Shown here one piece after another: positions 42,784 through 50,109 of a DNA stretch of 64,000 bases. Every line of letters starts with the position of its first letter. Position 1 is the first letter of the stretch. The stretch comes from Pseudooceanicola sediminis. GTDB lineage: Bacteria > Pseudomonadota > Alphaproteobacteria > Rhodobacterales > Rhodobacteraceae. Where the stretch lies: assembly GCF_003575965.1 (NCBI RefSeq), contig NZ_QWJJ01000009.1, positions 1 to 64,000 on the forward strand, given 5' to 3'. The notes under the pieces are model-generated. The model saw nothing but the letters and a program-made list of their open reading frames with translations, had not been told where the DNA came from and did no database searches. A program made the position numbers and the translations under genes.

Positions 42784-43694
42784 CAACGGACCCTCCCGAA
42801 CAGCCCTTGCGGGCGCAACAGCAAGACCGCCACAAGGATGACAAAGGACACCGCCGCGCGCCACTCGGCCCCGATGACCTGCACGGTCATCGCTTCGGCC
42901 AGGCCAACGATCAGACCGGCCAGCATCGCCCCCGGAACCGAGCCTATTCCGCCGAGGATCGCGGCCGCGAACAGTGGCAGCAGCAGATCATGGCCCATCT
43001 GCGGACGGATCTGTACCAGCAGGCCGGACATGATCCCGGCAAGACAGGCCAGAACGGCCCCCAGAATCCACACGGTACGGATCACCGCGCGCACGTCGAC
43101 GCCGGTAATCGCGGACAGGTGCGGGTTCTCGGCCACTGCGCGCATGGACCGGCCTGCGGCACTGCGCGTCAACATCAGGTGCACGGCGACGACGGCGACA
43201 GCGGCCAGTGCCAGCACCAGGAGTTGATCCGGCGTTGCGCGCATTCCGTCTATGATCGGCTTGGAGATCTGAAGCGCGCGCGTGTAATATCCTGGCTGCG
43301 AAGTATATAGAAACTCAAGAAGATTTCGCAGGGCGAGGGCGGCACCAAAGCTTGCCATGACAAGGATGATGACAGCCGAACCGCGTGCCCGCAGGCGCCC
43401 GAACAATGCCCGGTCGACCACGAGCGCCAGCAGCGCGGTCAGGGCCATGGCGAGGATTCCCGCGAGCGGCAGCGACCAACCGAATGAGAACGGACCGACG
43501 GGAACGGTCAACTGCGGCACGGCGAACCCGATCACGCCAGAGGCCGTCATGGCAAGGTAGGCACCCCAACTCAGCAGCTCACCATGGGCGAAATTGGCAA
43601 AGCGCAAAATAGCATAGGTCAGGGTGATCCCGATCGCTCCGAGGCCGATCATCGACCCGGCGATGAGACCATCCATGAGGGCTTGGGGGGTCAT
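42783..43694 (-). CDS. LivH-type ABC permease
   Basis: 303 residues: GLGAIGITLTYAILRFANFAHGELLSWGAYLA at the start is the LivH signature, and RAVAENPHLSAITGVDVRAVIRTVWILGA its middle. Eight to nine helices. The start ATG overlaps the LivF-type stop region (4 bases). It forms the channel with the LivM-type subunit. Confidence 0.93.
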   Translation of the reverse strand: MTPQALMDGLIAGSMIGLGAIGITLTYAILRFANFAHGELLSWGAYLAMTASGVIGFAVPQLTVPVGPFSFGWSLPLAGILAMALTALLALVVDRALFGRLRARGSAVIILVMASFGAALALRNLLEFLYTSQPGYYTRALQISKPIIDGMRATPDQLLVLALAAVAVVAVHLMLTRSAAGRSMRAVAENPHLSAITGVDVRAVIRTVWILGAVLACLAGIMSGLLVQIRPQMGHDLLLPLFAAAILGGIGSVPGAMLAGLIVGLAEAMTVQVIGAEWRAAVSFVILVAVLLLRPQGLFGRVR

Positions 43695-44425
43695 GCCAGC
43701 TCCTTCGGTGTGCCGCCGAGGTACAGCTGGCTGACAACAGGATCGCCGAGGAGTTGCTCGGCGGGGGCGTCATGGGCGATACGCCCCTCGACAAGGATGA
43801 CGCCCCGGGTGGCGATTTGCAGGCCGGCCTTGACGTTTTGTTCAACGAGAACAGTGGTTACACCTGCCGCGTTGATCCGTCGAAGTTGCGCGAAAACCTC
43901 TGTCACGACCTTGGGGGACAGGCCGGCGGAGGGTTCATCGAGGATCAGGACCGAGGGTTCGATGATCAGCGCACGGGCGACGGCGAGCATCTGGCGTTGG
44001 CCGCCTGACAAGGCCCCTGCCCGCGCGCCCGGACGGCTGCCAAGATCAGGGAACATGTCGAGCAGCGCGTCGATCCGGGCCGCCCGTCGGGGACGGTCCA
44101 ACACCTGCGCGGCCAGTTGCAGGTTTTCGCGTATCGTCATGGTTGCAAAGATGTTTTCCGTCTGCGGAACAAAGGCCAGGCCATGCGCAAGCTTGCGATG
44201 GGGCGGCACCTCGGTGATGTCATTGCCCTTCAGCGTGACCCGGCCCGAGTGCACGGGAACCAACCCGGCGATGGTCTTGACCAGTGTCGATTTCCCGGCG
44301 CCATTCGGGCCGAGAAGCACAACGAATTCCCCGTCGGAAACCGTCAGATCAACGCCATTTATGATAGGCATATCAGGCTCATAGCCGGAAATAAGCGCTT
44401 GGGTACTCAGGACGGCACTGCTCAC
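43691..44425 (-). CDS. LivF-type ABC ATPase
   Basis: 244 residues: Walker A GPNGAGKSTLVK, signature LSGGQRQMLAVARAL, Walker B LILDEPSAGLSPK, switch VLVEQNV. The GTG at 44425 overlaps the LivG-type stop (GTGA), so translation is coupled; a longer frame upstream only re-reads that gene. Confidence 0.92.
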   Translation of the reverse strand: MSSAVLSTQALISGYEPDMPIINGVDLTVSDGEFVVLLGPNGAGKSTLVKTIAGLVPVHSGRVTLKGNDITEVPPHRKLAHGLAFVPQTENIFATMTIRENLQLAAQVLDRPRRAARIDALLDMFPDLGSRPGARAGALSGGQRQMLAVARALIIEPSVLILDEPSAGLSPKVVTEVFAQLRRINAAGVTTVLVEQNVKAGLQIATRGVILVEGRIAHDAPAEQLLGDPVVSQLYLGGTPKELA

Positions 44426-45213
44426 GTGGCATCCCCCAGGTAGGCCTGGATCACGCGGGCATCGCGGATCACGTCCGAGGGCGCGCCCTGCGCCAGTTCG
44501 CGTCCCGCGGCCATCACGAAAACGCGCGAACACATGCGTGCCACCATATCCATGTTGTGCTCGATGAGCAGGATCGCCTTTCCTTGGCCATTAAGCGCTT
44601 GGATTCGCTCCATTATCACTTCCAACAGAGAGGGGTTCACCCCGGCGGCGGGTTCATCCAGCAGCAAGACAGACGGGTCAGCCATCAGCAGGCGGGCCAG
44701 TTCGAGCAGCTTGCGCTGGCCGCCGGACAGGACGCGGGCGGGTTCACCCTCGAGCCGAGACAGCAGAAGGAAATCAAGCAAATACCGAGCCTTTTCAACG
44801 CTTTGACGTTCCTCACGGGCGACGCGGCCGGGCGAGAACCACGTGTGGAACACCTGCTCTCCCGCTTGGTCGCGCGCGCCGGTCAGCACATTTTCCAGCA
44901 CCGTCATTTCCGCAAACGGGCGCGGGATCTGAAAGGTGCGGCCCAGCCCGCGCCCCAGGCGCTGTTCTGGACGGTCCCGTGTAACATCTTGGCCGTTCAG
45001 GATAATATGACCAGATGTCGGCAAGAGTGACCCCGCCAACATGTTGAACATCGTGGTCTTGCCAGCCCCGTTCGGACCGATCAGGCCCAGCATTTCACCG
45101 GGCGCGAGAGCCAGGGAAATGCCATCAACAGCCTTGAGCCCCTGGAACTGCATTTGCAGCGCGCGGGCCTCAAGAACCGGATCGGGCCGGGATTCAGGCT
45201 CAGTTTCGATCAC
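44422..45213 (-). CDS. LivG-type ABC ATPase
   Basis: 263 residues: Walker A GPNGAGKTTMFN, the LivG-specific RTFQIPRPFAEMTVLENV, signature LSGGQRKLLELARLL, Walker B LLLDEPAAGVNP. Start: GTG at 45213 (VIETEPES) with AGGG upstream; the open frame continues to 45324, but through the regulatory region. First gene of the minus-strand operon LivG, LivF, LivH, LivM, reductase-RidA; the binding-protein gene lies in the opposite arm, at 47602. Confidence 0.9.
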   Translation of the reverse strand: MIETEPESRPDPVLEARALQMQFQGLKAVDGISLALAPGEMLGLIGPNGAGKTTMFNMLAGSLLPTSGHIILNGQDVTRDRPEQRLGRGLGRTFQIPRPFAEMTVLENVLTGARDQAGEQVFHTWFSPGRVAREERQSVEKARYLLDFLLLSRLEGEPARVLSGGQRKLLELARLLMADPSVLLLDEPAAGVNPSLLEVIMERIQALNGQGKAILLIEHNMDMVARMCSRVFVMAAGRELAQGAPSDVIRDARVIQAYLGDAT

Positions 45214-45236
45214 GTTTTTTCCCTGCTGTGCAACGT

Positions 45237-45264
45237 CGGTATCTTGACGGTATCCGGGCGGTTT
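45237..45264. repeat. Three-fold CGGTATC-type element, copy 2
   Basis: CGGTATC, CGGTATC and CGGTTTT start at 45237, 45248 and 45259, an exact 11-bp period. It lies in the leader of the LivG-type gene, between its start and the GntR palindrome. Compare copies at 23697 and 49057. Confidence 0.6.
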
Positions 45265-45282
45265 TCGTCCCCGTTCCGATTT

Positions 45283-45302
45283 ATATCTTTGATCAAAGAT
45301 TA
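45283..45302. promoter_or_regulatory. Perfect 20-bp palindrome, operator candidate for the GntR regulator
   Basis: ATATCTTTGATCAAAGATAT is its own reverse complement over all 20 bases. It lies in the divergent gap between the importer operon and the regulator gene, directly beside a TTGACA box. FadR-subfamily GntR proteins bind such short palindromes. Confidence 0.65.
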
Positions 45303-45330
45303 TTGACAGAAAAAATAAATTCAACCACTA
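45302..45330 (+). promoter_or_regulatory. Promoter of the GntR-led operon
   Basis: TTGACA (45302-45307), 17-base spacer, CACTAT (45325-45330), 30 bases before the ATG at 45360. The -35 box touches the palindrome, so a bound regulator would block it. Confidence 0.5.
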
Positions 45331-45359
45331 TTTGAGGACCAGCACCAACGGAGGGCTGA

Positions 45360-46118
45360 ATGGCCGACCGGCAGATCCCGACAGACCCCCCTGCCATCAA
45401 ACCGGCAGCGGTGGCCGGCCTGACAAAGGTCGCCCGCGAATCCCTGCAAGAGCGCGTCTATCAGGAGCTGCGCCGGTCGCTGTTCCATGGCGTCTTTGAG
45501 GCAGGCCAGGTGATGCGGATGCAATCGCTGGCCGATACGCTGGATGTCTCGTTGATGCCAGTCCGGGAGGCGCTGGCGCGGCTGGTGTCGGAACAGGCGC
45601 TTGAGGTGTTGCCGTCGCGCTCCGTGCGGGTGCCGCTGATCACGCAGGAACGGCTGGACGACCTTGCCCACGCCCGCTGCCTGATCGAGGGCGAGCTGGT
45701 GCGGATGGCAGTGCCCCATCTTTCGCAAACCGACATCACGGGGCTGCGCGACCTGACCGAGCGATGCGAGGCGGCCTTCGCCACCCTTGGGCCGGACCAG
45801 GCGGTGCAGACCTCGATGCTGAACCACGATTTCCACTATGCCATCTACGGCGCTGCGCGCTCAGCCGTTCTGCTGCCGGTGGCGCATAGCCTTTGGTTGC
45901 AATCGGGGCCCTACGTGCGTGCCGCGGCGACGATCTATGGCCGCTCGCCCGGGCTGACGGCGGTGCATCATCACTGGTCCCTGGTCGAGGCGCTGGATCG
46001 GCGCGATGCGGCGGCGGCGGTTGACGCGCTGCACCAGGACATTACGCAATCCTTCAATCTGATCCGGGCGGACCTGTTGCAGGCGGCAGAACCAAAGGGA
46101 GTGGCAAGCCATGGCTGA
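45360..46118 (+). CDS. GntR-family regulator, FadR/FCD subfamily
   Basis: 252 residues: winged helix-turn-helix at about 25-95 (LQERVYQELRRSLFHGVFEAG, SLADTLDVSLMPVREALARL) and an all-helical FCD ligand domain (about 105-235) with the metal-site pattern ending in HHHWSLVEALDRRDAAAAVDALHQDI. It probably represses both arms of the locus until a carboxylate-like effector binds (inference). GGAGG lies just upstream of the start. Its end overlaps the next gene by 8 bases. Confidence 0.9.
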   Translation: MADRQIPTDPPAIKPAAVAGLTKVARESLQERVYQELRRSLFHGVFEAGQVMRMQSLADTLDVSLMPVREALARLVSEQALEVLPSRSVRVPLITQERLDDLAHARCLIEGELVRMAVPHLSQTDITGLRDLTERCEAAFATLGPDQAVQTSMLNHDFHYAIYGAARSAVLLPVAHSLWLQSGPYVRAAATIYGRSPGLTAVHHHWSLVEALDRRDAAAAVDALHQDITQSFNLIRADLLQAAEPKGVASHG

Positions 46119-46452
46119 TCGGGACGAAGCGTTCGACCTGTTCGATCTGCGCATCGAGGTGGTCGCGCCCGACGGTGGTGCGATCCATTGCGGTGCAGAG
46201 GTGGGCGACTATTTCGAGCTGCGCGGCGAGATGCTGCACCTGCCGCCCGGGCAGGGATTTTCGATCTATTCGCTGGCGGCGCTGCTGCCGCTGCTGCCCG
46301 CCAAGCAACGCCCGACCCACCCGAACGACTGGATGAGCACCGACGCCGAGGTCGCCTGCCCCGATCCGCATTGCACGACCCGGTTCCGCATCACGCGCAC
46401 GGGCAAACGCACTTTCCTGCACTCTCAGACAACGGCAGTACCCCTTTCATGA
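46111..46452 (+). CDS. TIGR04076-family small protein
   Basis: 113 residues. The C-terminal VACPDPHCTTRFRITR and the central QGFSIYSLAALLPLLPAKQR resemble TIGR04076 proteins, a Cys-containing family of unknown function often found beside aldo/keto reductases and dehydrogenases. The ATG overlaps the regulator gene and its stop overlaps the reductase start (ATGA), so it is fully embedded in the operon and likely acts in the same pathway. Confidence 0.7.
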   Translation: MADRDEAFDLFDLRIEVVAPDGGAIHCGAEVGDYFELRGEMLHLPPGQGFSIYSLAALLPLLPAKQRPTHPNDWMSTDAEVACPDPHCTTRFRITRTGKRTFLHSQTTAVPLS

Positions 46453-47516
46453 CAGACCTACCCAGACCCGACCGATTTTCCCTGGCACCGGGATATGAGA
46501 TTTCCCGTGTGCTGCGCGGCAACTGGCAGCTTGCCGGGGGCCATGGCGCAGTGGACCGGGCCGAGGCGGTCGAGGACATGATCGCCTTTGCCGATGCCGG
46601 GATCACGACATTTGACTGTGCCGACATCTATACCGGCGTCGAGGAGCTGATCGGCCAGTTCCGCGCCCAGTACCTGAACCGGCGCGGGGCCGAGGCGCTG
46701 GCCGAGGTGCGTGTGCATACCAAATGCGTGCCCGACCTGGCCAAGCTGGCGACGCTGACGCGTGACCAGCTACAGGAAACCATCGACCGTTCCCGCGCGC
46801 GGCTGGGGGTCGAACGCCTGGACCTGGTGCAGTTCCACTGGTGGGATTACAGCGCCGGCGACTGGTTGCAGGCCGCCCGCTGGTTGGAGGAATTCCGCAT
46901 CGAGGGGCGCATCCAGTTCGTCAGCGGCACCAATTTCGACACCGATCATGTCGCGGCCATGCTGGCGGCAGGCGTGCCGATCCGCACGATGCAGGTGCAA
47001 TATTCCCTGCTGGATCGTCGCCCGGAAAAACGGATGGCCGATCTGGCCGCCGAGGCAGGTGTCAACTTTCTCTGCTATGGCACCGTCGCGGGGGGGTTCC
47101 TGTCGGACCGCTGGCTGGGCGTCGCGGATCCGGGCGCCGAGATGGAGAACCGGTCGCTGATCAAGTACAAGCTGATCATCGACGATCTGGGCGGCTGGGA
47201 TCTGTTCCAGGCGCTGCTGGGCACGTTGCGCGGGATTGCCGATGCCCACGGCAGCGATATCGCCACGGTCGCCAGTGCCGCGATGTTGAGCCGCCCGCAG
47301 GTGGCCGGGGTGATCGTGGGGGCGCGCAACCGCGCACACCTGGCGTCGAACCTTGCGATCAGCGCGCTGCGGCTGAGTGACCGGGACCTGGCGCAAATCG
47401 ACGCCGTGCTGGCACAGGGGCACACGCTGGAGGGTGACGTCTATACCCTGGAACGCGACCGAACCGGGCGGCACGGCGCCATCATGAAATACAATCTGAA
47501 CAAGGAAGAGGCCTGA
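46449..47516 (+). CDS. Aldo/keto reductase (paralogue of the RidA-fused enzyme)
   Basis: 355 residues, one TIM-barrel domain: TTFDCADIYTG (catalytic Asp and Tyr), VHTKCVPD (Lys), LVQFHWWDYS (His region), CYGTVAGGFLSDRWLG and VIVGARNRAHLASN (NADP site). It shares its pattern closely with residues 1-330 of the protein encoded at 40338-41798 (QFHWW, YGTxxGGFLSxRWLG, GGWxxFQxxL), so the two arose by duplication. No RidA domain here; the C-terminus instead ends in a short tail (HGAIMKYNLNKEEA). The ATG overlaps the previous stop. Confidence 0.88.
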   Translation: MTDLPRPDRFSLAPGYEISRVLRGNWQLAGGHGAVDRAEAVEDMIAFADAGITTFDCADIYTGVEELIGQFRAQYLNRRGAEALAEVRVHTKCVPDLAKLATLTRDQLQETIDRSRARLGVERLDLVQFHWWDYSAGDWLQAARWLEEFRIEGRIQFVSGTNFDTDHVAAMLAAGVPIRTMQVQYSLLDRRPEKRMADLAAEAGVNFLCYGTVAGGFLSDRWLGVADPGAEMENRSLIKYKLIIDDLGGWDLFQALLGTLRGIADAHGSDIATVASAAMLSRPQVAGVIVGARNRAHLASNLAISALRLSDRDLAQIDAVLAQGHTLEGDVYTLERDRTGRHGAIMKYNLNKEEA

Positions 47517-47601
47517 GGCCCTTTCCTCCCCCCCTGCCCCAGGGGCCACAAGAACGACCAAAAAACACTGCCGGAACAGGCAGATCAACAGGAGAGACAC
47601 G

Positions 47602-48855
47602 ATGAAGAAACTGCTTTTGAGTACAGCGCTGCTGGCCGCCACGACAGGACTGGCGGCAGCGCAGGATTGCGACGTGACCATCGGCCTGGTGCTGGAGCTG
47701 ACGGGCCCTGCGGGGGCCTATGGCCAGGCCGGGGCGAAGGCGATCGAGATGGCGTTCAACGACATCAACACCGCCGGGGGCATCGACGGCTGTGACATCA
47801 AGGCCGACATCCGCGACAGCCAGAGCCAGGGCACGGTGGCCGTGGATCAGGCGACGCAGCTGGTCAATATCGCCAAGGTGCCGGTGGTGATCGGGGGTAT
47901 CATCTCCTCCGTTTCGATCCCGATGCTGACGTCGGTGACGGCCCCGGCGAAGGTGGTACAGGTGTCGCCCGCCTCGTCCTCTCCGACGCTGACTGCGCTT
48001 GGCGAGGACGGCAAGACCGGCGGATATTTCTTCCGCACCATCACCTCGGACGCGCTGCAAGGCACGGCTGCGGCGAAATACGCCATGGATCAGGGCCTGA
48101 CCAAGCTGGCCATCATCAACGTCAACAACGACTTTGGCCTGAACATGATGCGCGAGTTCACCAAGTCCTACGAGGCCCTCGGCGGCGAAATCACCTCGAC
48201 AACTCCGTACAACGAAAAGCAGTCGAGCTATGCCTCGGAGGCGACAGTGGCGCTGAAGGGTGACCCGGACGCGCTGTACCTGATCAGCTATCCGGTGGAC
48301 GGCGCGACGATCGCGCGGGCGTGGATTTCCAGCGGCGGGCCGCAGAAGTTCCTGCTGAACGACGGGATGAACGCGCAGGAATTCATCCAGGCGGTCGGCC
48401 CGCAGTACCTTGAGGACGCCTATGGCACGTCTTCGGGCACCACGGAAACAGCCTCGACCGAATATTTCTATAGCGGTTTCAAAGAGTTCTCGGGCGGGAT
48501 CGCGCCGGACGCGCCTGCGGCAGACCGTTCCTACGACGCGGGGGCCATCGTGGCGCTTGCGGCGGCCGAGGCCGGATCGCAGGAGCCAGAGGCAATCCGC
48601 GACGCGATCCATGCGGTCGTGGCCGAGGGCGGTGAGCCGATCTATGCCGGGCCGGACGAGTTCAAGAAGGCGCTGGACCTGATCAAGGCGGGCAAGCCCA
48701 TCAAGTACGAAGGCGTCATCGGCCCGGTCACCTTTGACCAGTACGGCGATATCACCGGGCCGTTCCGCCTGTGGGAAATCAACGACGGCGAGGTCGAGAC
48801 CGTTGGCCAGATGAGCGCCGCCGAAGTGTCGGCCATCAAGGCCGAGGTCGAATAA
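47602..48855 (+). CDS. HAAT-family ABC substrate-binding protein (LivK type)
   Basis: 417 residues; signal peptide MKKLLLSTALLAATTGLAAAQ. The mature part is a type I binding protein of the Leu/Ile/Val or amide family (VLELTGPAGAYGQAGAKAIEMAFNDINTAGGI, IGGIISSVSIPMLTS, VSPASSSPTLT, INVNNDFGLNMMREF). It is the periplasmic receptor of the LivGFHM importer encoded across the divergent promoter. The substrate is unknown; amino acids, amides, urea-like and aromatic compounds are all served by this family. AGGAGAG precedes the ATG, 85 bases after the reductase. Confidence 0.92.
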   Translation: MKKLLLSTALLAATTGLAAAQDCDVTIGLVLELTGPAGAYGQAGAKAIEMAFNDINTAGGIDGCDIKADIRDSQSQGTVAVDQATQLVNIAKVPVVIGGIISSVSIPMLTSVTAPAKVVQVSPASSSPTLTALGEDGKTGGYFFRTITSDALQGTAAAKYAMDQGLTKLAIINVNNDFGLNMMREFTKSYEALGGEITSTTPYNEKQSSYASEATVALKGDPDALYLISYPVDGATIARAWISSGGPQKFLLNDGMNAQEFIQAVGPQYLEDAYGTSSGTTETASTEYFYSGFKEFSGGIAPDAPAADRSYDAGAIVALAAAEAGSQEPEAIRDAIHAVVAEGGEPIYAGPDEFKKALDLIKAGKPIKYEGVIGPVTFDQYGDITGPFRLWEINDGEVETVGQMSAAEVSAIKAEVE

Positions 48856-49056
48856 ACCCGCCCCCCCCGACAAGACCAAAGGATGGCGCCCTGCGAAAAC
48901 CGCAGCGGCGTCATCTGCCGTTCGCCGCACAGGACAGACCGGAATTTCGCACCGGGTCGGGTCAAAGGTCGGGGCGGAGGTCGGGCCGCGGGTGCGGTGC
49001 GTCGGTATTTCCCGTCACGACCCGCGCAACCCATTGAAATCCCATAATTCGTACGT

Positions 49057-49084
49057 CGGTATCCTGACGGTATCTAGGCGGTAA
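49057..49084. repeat. Three-fold CGGTATC-type element, copy 3
   Basis: CGGTATC, CGGTATC and CGGTAAG start at 49057, 49068 and 49079 (11-bp period). It lies about 200 bases after the binding-protein gene and just left of the GGTGAAA palindrome, which contains the AATTTCACCGTT string shared with the 23697 copy. Confidence 0.6.
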
Positions 49085-49090
49085 GTGAAC

Positions 49091-49106
49091 GGTGAAATTT
49101 TTCACC
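49091..49106. promoter_or_regulatory. GGTGAAA-TT-TTTCACC palindrome
   Basis: Seven-base arms around TT form a 16-base palindrome, typical of an operator size. No downstream gene within 500 bases on either strand makes an obvious target. Confidence 0.35.
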
Positions 49107-49656
49107 TTGCGGCGCGGCGGGCAACAACGCCGGATGACCGGCGGCACCTGCACGTTGCAACCACCCGGCCGCATGGTTTTAGAGGGCTTCTTTGGTAGCC
49201 TGCTTAGCGACCTTTTTTCGGCCTTCTGCCCCGAATGCGAAAAAATCCGCCAACAGCGGCCTGCCAAACATTGCAGATTCCAGATATATCGAGAACAATT
49301 GGCTGCGCCTACAACCGACAATGGAAAGGACATTTCGCCAATCGCCCGCTTGGCGGGTTTGCCCATGTAAATAATGTGCAGATTGCAATCTGTTCCTGTC
49401 GCGGCAGCATGAAAACCACGCGGCTTCCCAAATTTTCATGCATTTTACGATGATTTCAGGCGGCAAACGACGCATAATTGATCATGTGTTTCATCCGCGC
49501 AGATAACAGAGGCATAACCGCTCACGTTTCGAGTTCATAAAAGTCTTATATTGCGCGACCGAACACTTACCCGCTAGTGAACGCGGGTGGAACCCGCCGA
49601 AGAAGCGAGTCGACAGGACTAAAATTAGCCGCTCATCTAGGGGACTTTAGCTGGGT

Positions 49657-49830
49657 ATGACACTTAGAATATTTACCTGCAGTGATTGCGGGCACAAAAT
49701 GCGTTTTCTGGGGGACTTCTGCGGAAAATGCTACGCTCGCAAAGGAAAATTTCAAAAACCCTCCCTTTGGATCTCTGTGTTTTCACTCGTACTCATTTTC
49801 CTCGTAATCGCAGTGATCAAGGCCATCTGA
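49657..49830 (+). CDS. 57-residue zinc-ribbon membrane protein
   Basis: A short frame with ATG at 49657 and TGA at 49828. The product has two Cys pairs, CSDC (residues 8-11) and CGKC (22-25), a compact zinc ribbon, followed by one hydrophobic helix (WISVFSLVLIFLVIAVI) and a short end. The layout, zinc ribbon plus C-terminal anchor, is a known style for tiny bacterial membrane proteins, but I cannot name a family. GC is lower than in the core genes. The ribosome site (AGGGGA) is rather far from the ATG. Function unknown. Confidence 0.6.
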   Translation: MTLRIFTCSDCGHKMRFLGDFCGKCYARKGKFQKPSLWISVFSLVLIFLVIAVIKAI

Positions 49831-49883
49831 CGGAAAGGACGCACTTGCCAAACCGGGGCGTATCGCTGAAAAGCGGCACATGC

Positions 49884-49960
49884 GGCCCCGTAGCTCAACT
49901 GGATAGAGCAGCCGACTTCTAATCGGCAGGTTGAGGGTTCGAGTCCTTCCGGGGTCGCCA
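49884..49960 (+). tRNA. tRNA-Arg (anticodon TCT)
   Basis: Complete cloverleaf, 77 bases with encoded CCA: acceptor GGCCCCG with CGGGGTC (one G-U pair), D stem GCTC/GAGC, anticodon stem GCCGA/TCGGC with loop CTTCTAA (anticodon TCT, reads AGA/AGG), T arm GAGGG-TTCGAGT-CCTTC. tRNA genes are favoured insertion points; the accessory region starts right after it. Confidence 0.96.
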
Positions 49961-50015
49961 CGCAGACACAGGTGCAAATGCACCATAAGCTTGCACGATT
50001 TGGCGTTTTTCATGC

Positions 50016-50043
50016 GCACCCCCTGTCAAGAGACTGGGGGTGC
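50016..50043. other. Inverted repeat downstream of tRNA-Arg
   Basis: GCACCCCC (50016-50023) and GGGGGTGC (50036-50043) with a 12-base loop. Just left of it GGTGCA-AA-TGCACC (49971-49984) is another palindrome, and GTTTTT follows at 50004-50010. These may include the tRNA terminator or a mobile-element end; no target duplication is evident. Confidence 0.4.
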
Positions 50044-50109
50044 CGTGTCGAAGGTTTCTTCTAGAACACTGGGATAGAACGGTATTTCAGCATAACCCAT
50101 GGTTAGCGG

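Larger units (their letters stand above)
48856..49656. other. 800-base gene-poor stretch with regulatory-looking elements
   Basis: No gene I can support. GC content falls clearly from about 49,090 on. It holds the third copy of the 11-bp-period element (49057-49084), the palindrome at 49091-49106, and a small hairpin GCGGGT-GGA-ACCCGC (49083-relative position 49583-49597) in the leader of the small zinc-ribbon gene. Short frames of 60-130 codons on both strands here have no recognisable features. Confidence 0.6.

Noticed and set aside
49092-49370. 92-codon frame starting at the GGTGAAATTTTTCACC palindrome
   Set aside because: No domain, no conserved pattern and weak codon bias; the region looks non-coding.
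49561-49656. Possible riboswitch or small RNA in front of the 57-residue gene
   Set aside because: Only one short hairpin (GCGGGT-GGA-ACCCGC) is clear; no known riboswitch core recognised.
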